Positions 54,428-64,000 of a stretch of 64,000 nt of DNA are shown piece by piece. How positions within the stretch are numbered: position 1 is the first letter of the stretch; the number at the start of each line of letters is the position of its first letter. Under the pieces are notes generated by a model. That model worked only from the letters and a program-made list of their open reading frames with translations, did no database searches and was not told where the DNA came from. Source of the stretch: Xylanibacter ruminicola (GTDB lineage Bacteria > Bacteroidota > Bacteroidia > Bacteroidales > Bacteroidaceae); contig NZ_FRBD01000015.1 of the NCBI RefSeq assembly GCF_900142525.1, forward strand, positions 1 through 64,000, read 5' to 3'. The position numbers and the translations under genes are program-made.

Positions 54428-56563
54428 TTAGAAGAACAGATAACGGTTATCAACCACGCCTGCCTTCTGATAGAGTTCCTGCATGAACATGCGAGCTGCC
54501 TGAGTAGCCTGCATCTGGAGTTGCTGCTCGGTCTGAGCTGCATCGAACTTAGCACCCTCGCGGTTGCTCTTCTTGAGCACCTTGAAGAGGTAAGCACCAC
54601 CGTTACCCTTTACAACAGCCTTGCTGAATGCGCCAGCCTTGGTAGCAGCTACAGCACCTGCAAGTGCAGGCTCTGAACTAGCTGTGGCCTGAACGAATAC
54701 AGGAGCACCGAAAGTAATCTGGTTAACAGAGTCGATGCGAGCACCCTTAGCCTTAGCAGCTGCAAGATCAGCTACACCTGCCAACTTAGCCTTGATCTGC
54801 TCAAACTTCTTGTCACGGATAACCTCAGCCTTCAACATATCCTTAACACTGTTGATGTCGCGATAGCCTACAGGATTGATCTTGGTGAGGGCTACTACCA
54901 ACAGGTGGTCGTTGTTTCCGCACTCGTACAGAGGACTAACCTGACCAGCCTTAGCATCGAAGATCCACTTCATAGTCTCACGAGTTGAACGCAGACCAGC
55001 TACGTTGTGCTCGTAGTTGAACAGATCCTGACGTGGAGTAACCTTGAAACCGAACTTAGCAGCGTTCTTCTCAATATCCTCGATAGTCTTATTCTCGCTA
55101 ACAAACTGGCTGAACTTGTTATATGCCTCAGAATAGGTAGTCTTTGAGAAGTCGATAGTGTGCTTAACCACAGCAGCATCGTACTTGTCAACCATAGCCT
55201 TACGTGCAGTTACCTGCAGGATGATGTTACCCTGGGTAAACTCAAGGTTCTTAACCTCGTTAACACCAAGAGTGTTGATAGCATTGAGGTAGTTCTTTGA
55301 CTCCTCGTCCATTGAGTTGCTGTTCTCATACATAGCAGATGTGAGCCACTGCTTAGTACCGGTCTGACCGTACTTCTGAGCAAGAGCCTCGAAATCTGCA
55401 CCACCCTTAATAGCGGTGTAGATGCTGTCGGCAGTCTTCTTAGCTGCCTCTACAGTAGCACCACCAACCTGAATCTGACGATACTCGATAGAGTCAGGCA
55501 TCTGAGTCTTAGAGATAAGCTTAATCACGTTCAGAGTGTTATCGAATGCAGTCTCGAATACAGCTGAAGTCTGACCAACAGCCATTGAGTCGAGCTTAGC
55601 AGCGATGTCAGATGGGTAAGCACGCTTGGTAGCAGCAAGACCAGTGTAAGCGAACTGTGACTGGGCCTTACGAACCACCTCAGCTGGGTTAGCACCGCTC
55701 TGCAGCTTCTGTGCAGCCTCGTTCATAGTCTTCTGAAGAGCCTTACGGTCAGCAGCTGAAGCTACAACCTGGAAGTCAACATACTTGATGTCGCGGCTCT
55801 CAACGTCCTGCTTGAACATCTCCTTGTGCTCATCATACTTAGCCTTGATATCCTTATCGTCAACCTTTACATCGTTGTCGTTGATTGAAGAGTAAGCGAT
55901 TGAAGCCAGCTGGATATCGCTCTCAGTGTTCTGTCCCTCGAAAGCCATCTTAGCAGAGATGGGGTTAGAGATAAGACAGTTGCTGAGCAGAGCCTGGTAC
56001 TTCTGAGCCAGAGTCTGAGTACGGAGCTGCTTCTCGATAAACTGCCAGTACTTGTAGATAGTCTGATACTGCTCTGCAAGCTGTGGGTTAGAACCAGCCT
56101 TCTTGTAATCATCCAAGAACTTGGTGAGCATGGTTACGTCGAAACGACCAGTCTGCTGGTTAACGAATGGAGACTGCATCAACATGGGGTTAGTACCCTC
56201 CTTCATGATGTTCTGAAGCTCCTCGTCGGTAACAGTAAGACCGAGCTTCTCAGCCTCATTGCTGATGATCTGCTCGTTCACATACTGACTCCATACCTGA
56301 TCCTTGATCTGGTTGAGCTCATCCTCTGTGAAGTTGTCGCGGCTCTGAGTGATCTTCAATACGTCCTGATACTCATCAACAAGAGCCTGAAACTCCTGTA
56401 CGTTGATTTTGTTTCCTAACACTTCGCCAATCTGCTGACGCTGCTGGTTCTTGGTTGCTTCGCAAGAACGGAAAGCTTCTTCAGCAATGAAGGCGAAAAG
56501 GCCTAAGCCGATAATGCAAACGAGGGCTACGCCTCTTTTACGGATTTTTCCTAATGCTGCCAT
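54428..56563 (-). CDS. PpiD/SurA-type peptidyl-prolyl isomerase
   Basis: The 711-residue protein has an N-terminal membrane anchor (about 12-30), a SurA_N-like helical chaperone region (about 45-190), and parvulin-like segments. The best one is at about 345-450 (PDSIEYRQIQVGG, ADSIYTAIKGGADFEALAQKYG); a second weaker one follows. The periplasmic anchored layout matches PpiD, which helps fold secreted and outer-membrane proteins. It is last in the OMP-lptC-corC-ppiD gene order, 91 bases after the CorC-like gene, with its own possible -7 box at 56604-56611. Confidence 0.9.
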   Translation of the reverse strand: MAALGKIRKRGVALVCIIGLGLFAFIAEEAFRSCEATKNQQRQQIGEVLGNKINVQEFQALVDEYQDVLKITQSRDNFTEDELNQIKDQVWSQYVNEQIISNEAEKLGLTVTDEELQNIMKEGTNPMLMQSPFVNQQTGRFDVTMLTKFLDDYKKAGSNPQLAEQYQTIYKYWQFIEKQLRTQTLAQKYQALLSNCLISNPISAKMAFEGQNTESDIQLASIAYSSINDNDVKVDDKDIKAKYDEHKEMFKQDVESRDIKYVDFQVVASAADRKALQKTMNEAAQKLQSGANPAEVVRKAQSQFAYTGLAATKRAYPSDIAAKLDSMAVGQTSAVFETAFDNTLNVIKLISKTQMPDSIEYRQIQVGGATVEAAKKTADSIYTAIKGGADFEALAQKYGQTGTKQWLTSAMYENSNSMDEESKNYLNAINTLGVNEVKNLEFTQGNIILQVTARKAMVDKYDAAVVKHTIDFSKTTYSEAYNKFSQFVSENKTIEDIEKNAAKFGFKVTPRQDLFNYEHNVAGLRSTRETMKWIFDAKAGQVSPLYECGNNDHLLVVALTKINPVGYRDINSVKDMLKAEVIRDKKFEQIKAKLAGVADLAAAKAKGARIDSVNQITFGAPVFVQATASSEPALAGAVAATKAGAFSKAVVKGNGGAYLFKVLKKSNREGAKFDAAQTEQQLQMQATQAARMFMQELYQKAGVVDNRYLFF

Positions 56564-56654
56564 AATGTATTTAAATTTTTAATTATTATTCATAAAACGG
56601 ATGCAAAATTAATAAATTTGTTCGAAACAACGAAATTTTTTCGTAGAAAATTGG

Positions 56655-57911
56655 CTATTCGTTGATGTTTAATCGTACCAATTCTATTTTTGTTGCCGTA
56701 TTCTTAACTATTTTAAACTCGTATCTGTCTATTTTCACCACTTCGTTGAGTTTTGGGAACGACTGGTATTCATGCAGAATCAGTCCTCCAAGAGTCATAT
56801 ACTCATCGCTCTCAGGCAGGTCAAGGTCAAACATTTCGTTGATCTTTGTAATCTCAAGTCTGGCTGAAAGCATATACTCCTTATCCGACAGTTGTTTGGC
56901 CACGAGATTCGTATTGTCGTGTTCATCCTCAATCTCACCGGTAATCTCTTCCATAATGTCTTCGAGCGACACCAGACCGCTAGTACCGCCAAACTCGTCA
57001 ACAACCACTGCTAGCGAGCGTTTCTGCTGCATCAGCTGTTTCATCAGCTTTGATGCCAGCATAGTCTCGGGCACAAACGAGATCTCGCGTATTATCCCTT
57101 TAAGTTCAGTGGGGTTACGGAACAAATCAGAAGAGTGAATGTAACCGATGACATGGTCGATATCCTCATGATAAACCAGGATTTTAGAGTGGCCGCTTTC
57201 GATAAACACCTGCTTTAGTTGCTCTATCGTCGAAGTATCCTCAACGGCATCTATCTCAGTACGTGGCACCATACAGTCGCGTATCTTGGTCTCCGAGAAA
57301 TCCAGTGCGTTCTGGAATATCTTCACCTCGTCCTCAATCTCGTCTTCGTTATCAGCATTATCAATACTGGTCTGTACCAGATAATCAAGATCAACCTTGG
57401 TAAATTCCTTCTCCGCCCCCCCTTTGTCCATACGGATGCCTACTAGTCGCAAAAGTCCTTTCGACAGCAATGTGGCAAACCGCGATATCGGATACAGAAT
57501 CACATAGCATATCCATGCAGGAACGGCAAACACGGTAAGAAGCGTGTTAGGATTGTTCTTGAATATGGATTTAGGCAGGAATTCGCCTGTAAACAGCACG
57601 ATGAATGTTGAGAGCAAAGTATCGGCAGTAACCCTTACACCATCGCTCAACGATGCAAACAGCGTAGAATCAAAGAGCTTGGCAAACAGGATACCGTAAA
57701 TAACCAGCGATATGTTGTTGCCAACCAGCATGGTTGAAACAAAGTTGTTAGGATGCTGGTAGAAGGTCTTGATGATTTTCTGCGAGAATCGGTTCTTTTC
57801 GCGATCCATCTCTGCACGCAGGCGGTTTGACGACACAAAAGCAATCTCCATTCCTGAGAAAAATGCAGAAAAGAGCATTGAAACCAATAGCCAGATAATC
57901 AGTGTTGTCAT
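56655..57911 (-). CDS. CorC/HlyC-family transporter-like protein (GldE-like)
   Basis: The 418-residue protein has an N-terminal DUF21 membrane domain with about three to four helices (LLVSMLFSAFFSGMEIAF, MLVGNNISLVIYG). A pair of CBS domains follows (about 205-325; MVPRTEIDAVEDTS, VVVDEFGGTSGLVSLEDI), and then a CorC_HlyC domain at the end. In Bacteroidota this family includes GldE. Proposed roles include Mg/Co efflux; no gliding genes are nearby. It overlaps lptC by four bases. Confidence 0.9.
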   Translation of the reverse strand: MTTLIIWLLVSMLFSAFFSGMEIAFVSSNRLRAEMDREKNRFSQKIIKTFYQHPNNFVSTMLVGNNISLVIYGILFAKLFDSTLFASLSDGVRVTADTLLSTFIVLFTGEFLPKSIFKNNPNTLLTVFAVPAWICYVILYPISRFATLLSKGLLRLVGIRMDKGGAEKEFTKVDLDYLVQTSIDNADNEDEIEDEVKIFQNALDFSETKIRDCMVPRTEIDAVEDTSTIEQLKQVFIESGHSKILVYHEDIDHVIGYIHSSDLFRNPTELKGIIREISFVPETMLASKLMKQLMQQKRSLAVVVDEFGGTSGLVSLEDIMEEITGEIEDEHDNTNLVAKQLSDKEYMLSARLEITKINEMFDLDLPESDEYMTLGGLILHEYQSFPKLNEVVKIDRYEFKIVKNTATKIELVRLNINE

Positions 57912-58576
57912 TGTCCGGTCCTCCTGTGTTTCTGTAATTGCTGACGCATGGGCTGAGGTGCCTGTACTGTATCCTTCTTGGCCTCCTGCTTATCCTTCTC
58001 CTCATCCTTGCTCTCGCCCGTCATATCCTCGCGGGTAAACGACCCCTTTGAGTTCGACACGGTATAGTGAGTCATTCGTTCGTCTGAAAGGAAATAAGTT
58101 CCTTCCATGCTACGCTCAGGCGTAGTAACCTTTGAATAGACATTAGAATAGAGCTCGTGGCGTAAACCATCCCAAAACAGTTCTTCGCTCTCGTATAACA
58201 GTCCGTTAATGTTGCGTATCTTTACGCGCCCACGCAGATGCCACAGTTTCTTCTGGTCGTAATACCACGCTGTGTCAGCCTGGATATACGCCTCTACATG
58301 GAATTTCTCGTCAAACTGTTCGAAGAACACGCCCTTCTCAAATGTCCAGCGCGATGGATTCTTCACCATGTTCACATCCCAGCGCTCAGTAACAATCTTG
58401 TATTTGATAACGCCGCTGTCGCTAATCAGTGTGTTGACACCATAAGAGGTCATGACCGATGCAGAATCTCGGTCACGTATGGCTGGTGCAGTATGTTCCT
58501 GAACCTCGTTACAGCTCAGTAACAACAACCCCATGAAAGCAATGGTTATTATTCTACTTTCCACTTTGCGAACCAT
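57908..58576 (-). CDS. lptC: LPS export periplasmic protein LptC
   Basis: The 222-residue lipoprotein (lipobox LLLSC, Cys22) contains the OstA-like beta-jellyroll typical of LptC: VFFEQFDEKFHVEAYIQADT, LWHLRGRVKIRNINGLLYES and ERSMEGTYFLSDERM. It bridges the inner-membrane LptBFG extractor to LptA. The C-terminal 40 residues are a charged, Lys/Glu-rich tail. Its start lies 28 bases inside the upstream gene. Confidence 0.88.
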   Translation of the reverse strand: MVRKVESRIITIAFMGLLLLSCNEVQEHTAPAIRDRDSASVMTSYGVNTLISDSGVIKYKIVTERWDVNMVKNPSRWTFEKGVFFEQFDEKFHVEAYIQADTAWYYDQKKLWHLRGRVKIRNINGLLYESEELFWDGLRHELYSNVYSKVTTPERSMEGTYFLSDERMTHYTVSNSKGSFTREDMTGESKDEEKDKQEAKKDTVQAPQPMRQQLQKHRRTGQ

Positions 58577-59844
58577 CTCTCATTGAATGTCAGTCCAATA
58601 TTCAGGCGGAGCATATTCTCTTTAATCATATTGTCTGCCGAACGATGTACGATCTGACCACTTATATTAAGTATAGAACGATTGTTATAACCATTCATGA
58701 TGGGGATACCAAAACCAATGCTGGCCGACAGCTCCTTTGGACCTTCCTTACCATTAATATAATAATAAGGTGTTGCCATGCCTACACCGGCACGATAACG
58801 CACGCGCTGCAGGAACTTACGACCCAATGGACGTGGCGTCCACTCAGCACCGATATTAAGGCGATAGCTATCCTTGAGCAAACCAGATTTCAAAGCATAC
58901 GATGTTACTCCTGTCTGCTGATTCTTTGTCAACGTAGGGAAATCCACACCACCCCACTTTTGTATGTGCAAGTCAGCACCTACACGCAGATTCTGCTCAC
59001 GATTATATGTAACACCGAAGCCAAAAGTGGTTGGAATCTTCAATCCATTGTCGATTTTGAATGTTGTTGTATCGGCTTTGCTGATGGAGGTTTTGATATT
59101 TGTAATCAAACACTCAGGATCAGACTTAAGCGAATGACCAGGTGTCCATGTTGCAGCCAGTGTTATATTGTCATGCTTATTTAATGGTAGTTCGAACTGT
59201 ACACCCAGATCAAATTTGTAGCTGCTTATATCAGCCCTATATTCCTTTGTAAGAATACTGAGTTGCGAAGATTCTATAGAGCCTATTGAACGATTATAGT
59301 CACCCCACAAGTAAGCAAGATTGAAACCGATTGACAGTTGTTTGATGGGACGTATACCTGTACCAATGTACAATTGATGCAGACCACCGTCACCTTCATA
59401 TTGTGACTGAACATAGGTTTGATTACCATCATTCAGTACTTCGGTCGAAGAATAATTATAGCCAATATTCGAGTAAGGCAGTACACCAAATGATACGCCT
59501 ACATTCTTAAATGCACGGAACAATGCAACCACATAGTCAAAACCGCCACTCTTGCCGCTTGCTTTGACACCATTTTCATTATAATAGGTTATCTGACCTG
59601 AGAAACCTGCATCAAAAAGCATCGTCAGAGAATCGATAGACGAATACGAAGCAGGGTTCATGGGGTTTACCTCGTTACCACGACGCATGGCAAGGCCCAC
59701 GCCGTTCATACCTTTATTAAAACCCACACTCTGGTCAGTAAGATCGCCTAAGCCAAACTGGCTGTAGGGAGAGTTTGTGCTGCTCTGAGCAAAAGCCGAT
59801 GTCGTTAAGGTTGCCAAAACGAAACTGGCGAGAAATTTATTCAT
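58549..59844 (-). CDS. Outer-membrane beta-barrel protein
   Basis: The start at 59844 gives a signal peptide (MNKFLASFVLATLTTSAFAQ); 17 extra upstream residues look non-coding. The 431-residue protein starts NSPYSQFGLGDLTDQSVGFN and carries many amphipathic strands ending in LNIGLTFNERWF. This matches a conserved Bacteroidales outer-membrane protein encoded next to lptC, of FadL/PorV-like look. Its substrate is unknown. Confidence 0.82.
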   Translation of the reverse strand: MNKFLASFVLATLTTSAFAQSSTNSPYSQFGLGDLTDQSVGFNKGMNGVGLAMRRGNEVNPMNPASYSSIDSLTMLFDAGFSGQITYYNENGVKASGKSGGFDYVVALFRAFKNVGVSFGVLPYSNIGYNYSSTEVLNDGNQTYVQSQYEGDGGLHQLYIGTGIRPIKQLSIGFNLAYLWGDYNRSIGSIESSQLSILTKEYRADISSYKFDLGVQFELPLNKHDNITLAATWTPGHSLKSDPECLITNIKTSISKADTTTFKIDNGLKIPTTFGFGVTYNREQNLRVGADLHIQKWGGVDFPTLTKNQQTGVTSYALKSGLLKDSYRLNIGAEWTPRPLGRKFLQRVRYRAGVGMATPYYYINGKEGPKELSASIGFGIPIMNGYNNRSILNISGQIVHRSADNMIKENMLRLNIGLTFNERWFAKWKVE

Positions 59845-59936
59845 ATGATATTCTTTATTTCTATTGAAAAACATTTCAGCGTGCAAAATTATCAAAAAAA
59901 AACCGAAGTAATGGCTTTTTCTTCGAAAATATAAGT

Positions 59937-59944
59937 TATTTTTG
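59937..59944 (+). promoter_or_regulatory. -7 box of the Lnb-like operon
   Basis: TATTTTTG ends only four bases before the GTG start codon at 59949, so the transcript may be leaderless or nearly so. Confidence 0.5.
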
Positions 59945-59948
59945 CATC

Positions 59949-61145
59949 GTGAAACATTTAGAAAAGAAAATTAAGAGGCTCTTTACAGCGGTTATCTTGC
60001 TGACTATCAGCAGTATAACCCCCATATTCGCACAAAATGATGCAAAACAGGTTTATTACGGTTCCGACTCCATTAATCGCCAATTCGATCCAATGGACTC
60101 GGTCGAGGTGAGTTTATTAACCTGTTCGCCTCATGAAGAGGTATATAGTCTGTATGGTCACTCAGCACTCAGATGGCATAGCGGCGACCTTGACCTGGTG
60201 TTCAACTGGGGCATGTTCAGTTTCAGCAAACCTTACTTTGTACTTAGGTTCGTATTCGGACTGACTGACTATGAGCTGGCAGGCTACCCATTCGACCGAT
60301 TCTGGCCTTATTACAAGCAATGGGGAAGCAGCATCACAGAGCAGGTACTGAACCTGACCAACGACGAGAAACGCAAGCTGCAGCAGGCTCTATCCGACAA
60401 CCTGAAGCCCGAGAACCGCGTTTACCGCTATAATTACTTCTACAACAACTGTTCAACCAAGCCACGCGATATAGTGGAACAGAGCATCGACGGCCAAGTA
60501 ATTTATAATGAACGCGAGGACTACGAGCCATCATTCCGCGAGATGATGCGTGAGTGCACTCGCAACCATCTGTGGTCCAAGTGGGGCAACGATATGCTGC
60601 TAGGACTGAAGGCCGACCTGAAGACCAACCGCTCTGAACAGGAGTTCCTGCCTATGAACCTGATGCAGGACTTTGCCCGTGCTCAGATATACAAGGATGG
60701 TCAATACCGCCCTCTGGTCAAGGCACAGCGCATGATTGTGCCTCCTGGCGTACAGCAGATAGAGCCCGATTTTATCCTGACGCCCACCGAAGTGGCTGTC
60801 ATACTGTTGCTGATATCTGTAGTTATCGCACTTTACGAGTGGAAGCGCAAGAAGATATGCAAATGGTGGGATGTGCTGCTGATGACGGTACAGGGATTAT
60901 TAGGCATTGTGCTTACAGTGATGATCTTCTCGCAGCACCCTACTACATCGCTCAATCTCAACCTGCTGCTGTTCAACCCGCTACCGCTGCTGTTCATACC
61001 AGCCATCATAAAAGGCAAGCGCCACACATGGCGACGACTACAGCTGGCCATGCTGCTACTGTTTGCCATCGGTGGCATATTCCAGAGCTATGCCGAAGGA
61101 ATTTGGATTGTGGCACTATGTTTGCTGATACGTATTAAGAAATGA
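59949..61145 (+). CDS. Lnb/DUF4105-like protein (putative lipoprotein N-acyltransferase family)
   Basis: The start is GTG at 59949: there is no in-frame ATG before residue 49, and a signal sequence (FTAVILLTISSITPIFA) begins here. The 398-residue protein has the periplasmic DUF4105 domain (about 50-260) with conserved LYGHSALRWH (His71), FNWGMFSF and FYNNCSTKPRD (Cys168). Five membrane helices follow to the end. Proteins of this type have been linked to lipoprotein N-terminal acylation (Lnb) in Bacteroides; I recall this rather than infer it from sequence. It overlaps the next gene by four bases. Confidence 0.85.
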   Translation: MKHLEKKIKRLFTAVILLTISSITPIFAQNDAKQVYYGSDSINRQFDPMDSVEVSLLTCSPHEEVYSLYGHSALRWHSGDLDLVFNWGMFSFSKPYFVLRFVFGLTDYELAGYPFDRFWPYYKQWGSSITEQVLNLTNDEKRKLQQALSDNLKPENRVYRYNYFYNNCSTKPRDIVEQSIDGQVIYNEREDYEPSFREMMRECTRNHLWSKWGNDMLLGLKADLKTNRSEQEFLPMNLMQDFARAQIYKDGQYRPLVKAQRMIVPPGVQQIEPDFILTPTEVAVILLLISVVIALYEWKRKKICKWWDVLLMTVQGLLGIVLTVMIFSQHPTTSLNLNLLLFNPLPLLFIPAIIKGKRHTWRRLQLAMLLLFAIGGIFQSYAEGIWIVALCLLIRIKK

Positions 61146-62329
61146 AGAATAGATATCTATACGTCACCCTGCTTACGATGCTGGCACTCAGCTCGCAAGC
61201 CCAGGCACAGAAGGGAGTCAGCCCCCGATTGGTAGTGAATATCACTATCGATCAGTTGATGAATGACTACCCTACTCTGTTCGACGATGGATTAATCTAT
61301 GAGCAAGGATTCTATCCTTATAAGGATGTCGACCTGTCGTCTGCCATTTCGTCAGTTGTCACAGGCACAACGCCCTTCTATCACACCATCACGGCCGACA
61401 AATGGCTCGACCGTCAATCGCTGCAGACTGTTACTCCCACGCCCAACGACATCGCTGTATCCACACTTGGCGACGAGCTCAAACTTGCCACTAAGGGTGA
61501 AGGAAAGGTGTGTGCGATAGCCGTAAAAAAGGAGACAGCCGAACTGGCAGCAGGCCATCAGGCCGACCGCATAGCTTGGAGCGAAGAAAAGAAAAAGAAG
61601 TATAACGCTATAAGTCTGACCGACAAAGCATTACAACTTCTTATTGAAGAAAGACTTGGAAAAGATTCCATCCCCGATTTGCTATTCGTTTCATACGACA
61701 GAAAAGACGGGAATAATACTGACGATATCACGCTCAACGATGCCCTCCTGAAACTGGTTCGCGGCATCGAGCATCTCATAGGCAAAGAGCAAACGCTGTT
61801 TGTTGTAACCTCTACGGGATATACCCAGGAGAATTTCGACGATTATGCCAGATACAACATCCCTACTGGCATCTATTACACCAATCGTACTGCCAATCTT
61901 CTCAACATGTACTTCGGTGCACTGTGGGGTCACGGCAAGTACGTAGAGGGCGCCTATCGTAATCAGCTCTACCTGAATCACCAGATTCTTGAGTCAAAAC
62001 GCATCACGCTGACCGATGCCACCCTCAAGGCCAAGGAGTTCCTACTGCAGATGTCAGGCATCAAGAGCGTTCATACACATCTGTACGAACAGCATATCGG
62101 CGACCTTGTGGTTGAGATCAACCCAGGTTGGCAGATGCAGAACGACGACACCCACGAAGAGATAAAAGTAAACAAATCATTAGCATATTTCCCCATTATT
62201 TTCTATGGTGCCAACATCCCTGCCCAAAAGGTAACGACACCAGTAAGCATAGAGCGGATTGCCCCCACTATTGCCAAGTCAATTCGCATCCGTGCGCCTA
62301 ATGCGTGTATGACCACACCTCTTTTTTAA
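61142..62329 (+). CDS. Alkaline-phosphatase-superfamily protein lacking metal ligands
   Basis: The 395-residue exported protein (signal to about Ala22) follows the PafA-type phosphatase pattern. It shows RLVVNITIDQLMNDY (Asp37), a nucleophile-region equivalent LSSAISSVVTGTTPFYH, and the end RIAPTIAKSIRIRAPNACMTTP. The usual metal motifs are replaced, however. The TDYxGH position reads KDGNNTDD (189-195, no His), and the SADHG position reads TSTGYTQ (223-229, no Asp-His). It is shorter than active homologues (about 500 residues or more). It is probably not a metal-dependent phosphatase. It is co-transcribed with the Lnb-like gene (ATGA overlap). Confidence 0.78.
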   Translation: MKNRYLYVTLLTMLALSSQAQAQKGVSPRLVVNITIDQLMNDYPTLFDDGLIYEQGFYPYKDVDLSSAISSVVTGTTPFYHTITADKWLDRQSLQTVTPTPNDIAVSTLGDELKLATKGEGKVCAIAVKKETAELAAGHQADRIAWSEEKKKKYNAISLTDKALQLLIEERLGKDSIPDLLFVSYDRKDGNNTDDITLNDALLKLVRGIEHLIGKEQTLFVVTSTGYTQENFDDYARYNIPTGIYYTNRTANLLNMYFGALWGHGKYVEGAYRNQLYLNHQILESKRITLTDATLKAKEFLLQMSGIKSVHTHLYEQHIGDLVVEINPGWQMQNDDTHEEIKVNKSLAYFPIIFYGANIPAQKVTTPVSIERIAPTIAKSIRIRAPNACMTTPLF

Positions 62330-62337
62330 TAAAAAGG

Positions 62338-62369
62338 CTTGGTGATTACAATTATTTTTTGTATTTTTG
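62338..62369 (+). promoter_or_regulatory. secA promoter (-33/-7)
   Basis: CTTG (62338-62341, 3/4 match to TTTG), a 20-base spacer and TATTTTTG (62362-62369), 54 bases before the ATG. Confidence 0.6.
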
Positions 62370-62423
62370 CCGCCGTTTTAACATAAGTCATACCCAAACA
62401 TTAGTAAAAAAGTAACATTAAAT

Positions 62424-64000
62424 ATGAATTTCAACAAAATCTTAAAGTCGCTGTTTGGTGATAAGTCCTCACGCGACATGAAACTCATCCAGCCCCTCGT
62501 AGAGCAGGTTAAGGCCGTGTATCCCGAGGTACAGAAGCTGGATAACGACGCACTGCGTCAGCGAACCAAAACATTGCAGCAGCAGGTACAGAACTCTGCC
62601 AACGAGCAGAAAAAGCGTATCGAGGAGTTAAAGGCAACTATCGAGAATACTCCTATCGATGAGCGTGCCGACATCTTTGCACAGATCGATAAGATCGAGA
62701 AGGAAGTGCTGGAGATCTACGAGGGGGCTCTGAACGAGGTGATGCCTGAGGTTTTCGCCATCGTTAAGGAAACTGCCCGTCGTTTTGCTGAGAACGAGGA
62801 GACCATCGTTACAGCTACCGACTTCGACCGTGAGTTGGCTGGTGATCCTAAGAAGGACTTCATCACCATCGATGGCGATAAGGCTATCTACCACAACCAC
62901 TGGACTGCAGGAGGTAACGACCTGAAGTGGGAAATGGTTCACTACGACGTACAGCTGTTTGGTGGTGTAGTACTGCATCAGGGTAAGATTGCCGAGATGG
63001 CTACTGGTGAGGGTAAGACCCTTGTGGCTACCCTGCCTGTATTCCTGAATGCCCTTACCGGCAACGGTGTTCATGTAGTAACTGTGAACGATTATCTGGC
63101 AAAGCGTGACTCAGAGTGGATGGGTCCTCTTTATATGTTCCATGGTCTGTCAGTAGATTGTATCGACAAGCACCAGCCTAACTCTGAGGCTCGTCGTAAG
63201 GCTTATCAGGCCGATATCACCTTCGGTACCAACAACGAGTTTGGTTTCGACTATCTGCGTGATAACATGGCTATCTCGCCATCCGACCTGGTACAACGTG
63301 CACACAACTACGCTATCGTCGATGAGGTCGACTCAGTATTGATCGACGATGCCCGTACACCTCTCATCATCTCTGGTCCTATCCCCAAGGGCGACGACCA
63401 GATGTTCGAGGAGTATCAGCCACTGGTTGAGAAGCTGGTAGGCGTTCAGCGCCAGCTGGCTACTCAGTATCTGGCCGAGGCCAAGACCTTGATTGCCGAG
63501 GGTAACAAGCTGGTTGAGGCAGGCAACAAGAAGGAAGGTCAGGAAAAGCTCGATGCAGGTTTCCTGTCACTCTACCGTTCTCACAAGGCTATGCCAAAGA
63601 ACAAACCGCTCATCAAGTTCCTCTCTGAGGAGGGTATCAAGAGCGGTATGCAGAACACCGAGAACATCTACATGGAGAACAACAACCGCCGTATGCCAGA
63701 GTGCGTTGAGCCTCTGTACTTCGTGGTTGATGAGAAGATGAACTCATGCGACCTTACCGATAAGGGTACCGCTTGGCTGGCTAAGCAGGTAAACGATAAC
63801 GAACTGTTCGTATTGCCCGATATCACTACCGAGCTTTCTGCCCTCGAGGCCGAGACTGGTCTGAGCGATCAGGAGCGTCTCGACAAGAAAGACGAGCTGA
63901 TGAGCCACTACGCCGTTCAGAGCGAGCGTGTTCACACCCTGCAGCAGCTGCTCAAGGCTTACTGCATGTTCAATAAGGACGATGAGTATGTAGTGATTGA
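62424..64000 (+). CDS. secA: Preprotein translocase ATPase SecA, 3' truncated by window edge
   Basis: The frame is open from ATG 62424 to the window end (525 codons). It shows the SecA start [17 protein letters not shown], the Q-motif and Walker A ([15 protein letters not shown]), the [13 protein letters not shown] segment, and the DEAD-like [20 protein letters not shown]. An insertion-rich region typical of long Bacteroidota SecA (total around 1,100 residues) begins after residue 320 with Gln/Lys-rich helices. It drives secretory proteins through SecYEG. Remaining domains lie outside the window. Confidence 0.98.
   Translation, partial: MNFNKILKSLFGDKSSRDMKLIQPLVEQVKAVYPEVQKLDNDALRQRTKTLQQQVQNSANEQKKRIEELKATIENTPIDERADIFAQIDKIEKEVLEIYEGALNEVMPEVFAIVKETARRFAENEETIVTATDFDRELAGDPKKDFITIDGDKAIYHNHWTAGGNDLKWEMVHYDVQLFGGVVLHQGKIAEMATGEGKTLVATLPVFLNALTGNGVHVVTVNDYLAKRDSEWMGPLYMFHGLSVDCIDKHQPNSEARRKAYQADITFGTNNEFGFDYLRDNMAISPSDLVQRAHNYAIVDEVDSVLIDDARTPLIISGPIPKGDDQMFEEYQPLVEKLVGVQRQLATQYLAEAKTLIAEGNKLVEAGNKKEGQEKLDAGFLSLYRSHKAMPKNKPLIKFLSEEGIKSGMQNTENIYMENNNRRMPECVEPLYFVVDEKMNSCDLTDKGTAWLAKQVNDNELFVLPDITTELSALEAETGLSDQERLDKKDELMSHYAVQSERVHTLQQLLKAYCMFNKDDEYVVI

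Noticed and set aside
1..64000. Insertion sequences, integrases, phage genes or rRNA operons
   Set aside because: No transposase, integrase, phage structural or rRNA sequence was recognised anywhere in the window.

Overview
The window looks like chromosome from a Bacteroidota bacterium of the order Bacteroidales, most like Prevotella and its relatives. This rests on several things seen directly. Promoters carry the Bacteroidota-type -7 box TAnnTTTG, often with a TTTG at -33 about 20 bases upstream. Shine-Dalgarno sites are weak or absent. Gene content includes a TamA-like outer-membrane assembly lipoprotein, DUF4421, DUF2027, DKNYY and Lnb/DUF4105 proteins, a long SecA, a six-subunit Rnf complex with an RseC-type protein, and lipoboxes of Bacteroidota style. 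I did not assign a species.

Layout. 1-2000: the 3' end of a nonribosomal peptide synthetase (adenylation, carrier, thioesterase). 2.0-5.1 kb: a gene-poor stretch, a DKNYY-repeat membrane protein, an orphan AbiEi-type regulator and the tail of a dead secreted-repeat gene. 5.1-15.1 kb: the most unusual region. It holds a TPR sensor kinase whose phospho-accepting His is Asn, two membrane sensors with amino-acid-binding (SBP_bac_3) domains, a STAS antagonist, a dCache-PP2C phosphatase fused to an RsbW-like kinase fold, and a single-chain amino-acid ABC transporter. In that transporter the binding-protein lobes are in swapped order, and the C-terminus looks like a dead RsbW-like domain. 15.1-24.4 kb: housekeeping genes (TPR protein, gyrA, clpC, nadE, DUF2027). 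24.4-30.1 kb: the rnf operon, rseC-like, B, C, D, G, E, A. 30.2-44.6 kb: metH, smpB, YycJ-like MBL hydrolase, tamL-like, SpoU methyltransferase, OmpH/Skp-like, pepD and several lipoproteins. 44.7-45.1 kb: tRNA-Ser and two identical tRNA-Glu. 45.2-54.3 kb: a metallopeptidase, a GH2 enzyme, and a five-gene operon with three dCache receptors (only one a complete kinase), a barrel-like protein and a patatin. 54.4-64 kb: ppiD-like, CorC/GldE-like, lptC, an outer-membrane protein, an Lnb-like protein, a phosphatase-fold protein lacking metal ligands, and the 5' part of secA.

How the genes may work together. The strongest candidate for an undescribed system is 7.0-15.0 kb. A phosphatase and anti-sigma-like kinase (one protein), a STAS protein, and a transporter carrying a degenerate copy of the same kinase fold lie side by side, with two sensors built on the same type of ligand-binding domain. 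I infer that a partner-switching circuit may control amino-acid uptake, or use the transporter as its sensor. The domain readings come from motifs seen by eye. The circuit itself is inference.
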